The position numbers and the translations under genes are program-made. A stretch of DNA of 6,585 nucleotides from Planctomycetota bacterium. Lineage in GTDB: Bacteria; Planctomycetota; Planctomycetia; Pirellulales; UBA1268. The DNA lies in assembly GCA_003670825.1 (NCBI GenBank), contig QWQL01000210.1:1-6585 (forward strand), given 5' to 3'. Positions 5,591 to 6,585 of this stretch are shown here, one piece after another; the first letter of the stretch is position 1, and every line of letters begins with the position of its first letter. The notes beneath the pieces are model-generated. The model ran no database searches and was not told the DNA's origin. It saw nothing but the letters and a program-made list of their open reading frames with translations.

Positions 5591-6585
5591 ATGGATGCAC
5601 CAGGCATGCTCTCGTTCAGTGCTGGCGATGCGGTGCGACGCGGCTGCGCGGTCGGCGTGTGGCTCATCGTCACGTCGGTGGCGTGCGCTGATGCACCTGA
5701 TGCCTCTGCGGATCCTGCCGCATTGCCGATCACCGTCGCCGTCGCGGTGGATCACACCTACCTGCGGTGTGGTCCCGGCGACGACTTCTATCCCACCGAA
5801 CGACTCGTGGCCGGCGCGGCGGTCGAGGTCTGGACGATCGACGAGTCGGGCTACTGTGCCGTGCGGCCCGTGAAGGGGAGCTTCAGTTGGGTGCTCGCCC
5901 GCGACGTGCAGCGGGAGCCGCTCGAGAACCGGCCGCTCGCCATGAGCGATACCCGGCCCTCGGGCATCGTGGTCACCGATGCGGCCGTCGCGCGGGTGGG
6001 CTCGCAGCTCAACGACCTGCGGCACGTCACCCAGGTGGCGCTCGAGGCGGGCGAACGCGTGACGATCAAGGAGCAAGTGGTGGTCGCCGAGGGGCGACAT
6101 GCCGGGGAATGGCTCCGCATCGAGCCGCCGTCTGGTGAGTTTCGCTGGGCGCGGTGCGAAGACCTTTCACTTCCAGCCGGACTCGCGCCGCTGCCCGACC
6201 CGGCCGTCGCGATGGAGAGGGCTGGCCTGTCGGCCGCCGGAGACGCGCTCGAGGCGATTCGCGACGCGGGCGCCGCAGTCACGCAGGCCGTGGCTGAGAT
6301 CGACGTGCCCCCGCCCCCCGCACCGCCTGCAAGCGAGCCTGCCACGGGCATGGTGCGGCTGCTGTCGGGATGGCTGCCGCGGTGCACCAACGTCTTCGAC
6401 CGGGCAGACCAGCCGAGTCCACCGCCGGCCGTGAGTGCCGGAGCTGCCGCCGCATCGGGAGACGAACTGGCCGACATCGACCGCGCCCTGTCGCGGGCGG
6501 TGCTGGGCCCGAGCGCGTCGCGGAACCGCCCGCCGCTGCGGGACCGGCTGAGGCAGGCGGCGACGCGGGCCACGTCGCAGGCCGA
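5591..6585 (+). CDS. Exported protein with two SH3-like repeats (incomplete at window end)
   Basis: An open frame of 331 codons runs off the right end without a stop. The N-terminus (MDAPGMLSFSAGDAVRRGC) leads into a hydrophobic stretch (about residues 20-34) ending SVACADA, which looks like a Sec signal peptide; a lipoprotein site at the Cys is less likely. Two bacterial SH3-like units follow: about 50-106, with TYLRCGPGDDFYPTERL and SFSWVLARDV, and about 120-196, with VARVGSQLNDL, GEWLRIEPPSGEFRWARCEDL. These fit the SH3b pattern of exported proteins that bind cell-surface polymers or partner proteins. A Pro/Ala-rich linker lies near 240-250. The rest is unrecognised and rich in Ala and Arg. 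An alternative start is ATG at 5606; neither has a good ribosome binding site. It follows a terminator, so it is a separate transcription unit from floA. Confidence 0.75.
   Translation, partial: MDAPGMLSFSAGDAVRRGCAVGVWLIVTSVACADAPDASADPAALPITVAVAVDHTYLRCGPGDDFYPTERLVAGAAVEVWTIDESGYCAVRPVKGSFSWVLARDVQREPLENRPLAMSDTRPSGIVVTDAAVARVGSQLNDLRHVTQVALEAGERVTIKEQVVVAEGRHAGEWLRIEPPSGEFRWARCEDLSLPAGLAPLPDPAVAMERAGLSAAGDALEAIRDAGAAVTQAVAEIDVPPPPAPPASEPATGMVRLLSGWLPRCTNVFDRADQPSPPPAVSAGAAAASGDELADIDRALSRAVLGPSASRNRPPLRDRLRQAATRATSQA

Noticed and set aside
5565..5873. 102-residue plus-strand frame starting with GTG after the terminator
   Set aside because: It overlaps the start of the SH3-repeat gene in another frame and shows no domain. 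The frame from 5591 has a signal peptide and SH3 motifs and remains open to the window end.

Overview
The window is a very GC-rich bacterial chromosome segment. Its codon use is strongly G/C-ending, and most long open frames on the opposite strands are only shadows of real genes. The pairing of a FloA-type flotillin with a long ClpP-like/NfeD protein, a short NfeD protein and a small membrane protein whose C-terminal motif I associate with planctomycetes, plus the style of the PyrE protein, suggests a planctomycete (Pirellulales-like). This is a recollection-based inference, not a search result.

Layout. Bases 1-71 hold two tandem copies of a 34-base palindromic repeat, directly behind the stop codon of pyrE, which runs on the minus strand (75-653). 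A 90-base divergent intergenic region (654-743) carries a -10 box so close to the pyrE start that pyrE may be translated from a leaderless mRNA. It also carries a back-to-back promoter for the rightward operon. That operon (744-5289) contains nfeD-long, nfeD-short (ATGA overlap), floA and a small single-pass membrane protein, each with compact spacing. A roughly 300-base gene-free region follows (5290-5590). It contains a candidate promoter and, only about 28 bases downstream of the expected start site, a very strong intrinsic terminator. The last gene (5591 to the window end, incomplete) encodes an exported protein with two SH3-like repeats.

How the genes work together. PyrE makes orotidine monophosphate in pyrimidine synthesis and looks unrelated to the rightward operon. 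FloA scaffolds membrane microdomains. NfeD proteins are its usual genomic partners: they have membrane segments, and their soluble C-terminal OB-fold is thought to contact stomatin/flotillin proteins. The long NfeD protein has two ClpP-like domains in tandem, and neither shows the catalytic serine expected in active NfeD proteases, so it may be a structural pseudoprotease. The fourth gene is an uncharacterised candidate component of the same membrane system.
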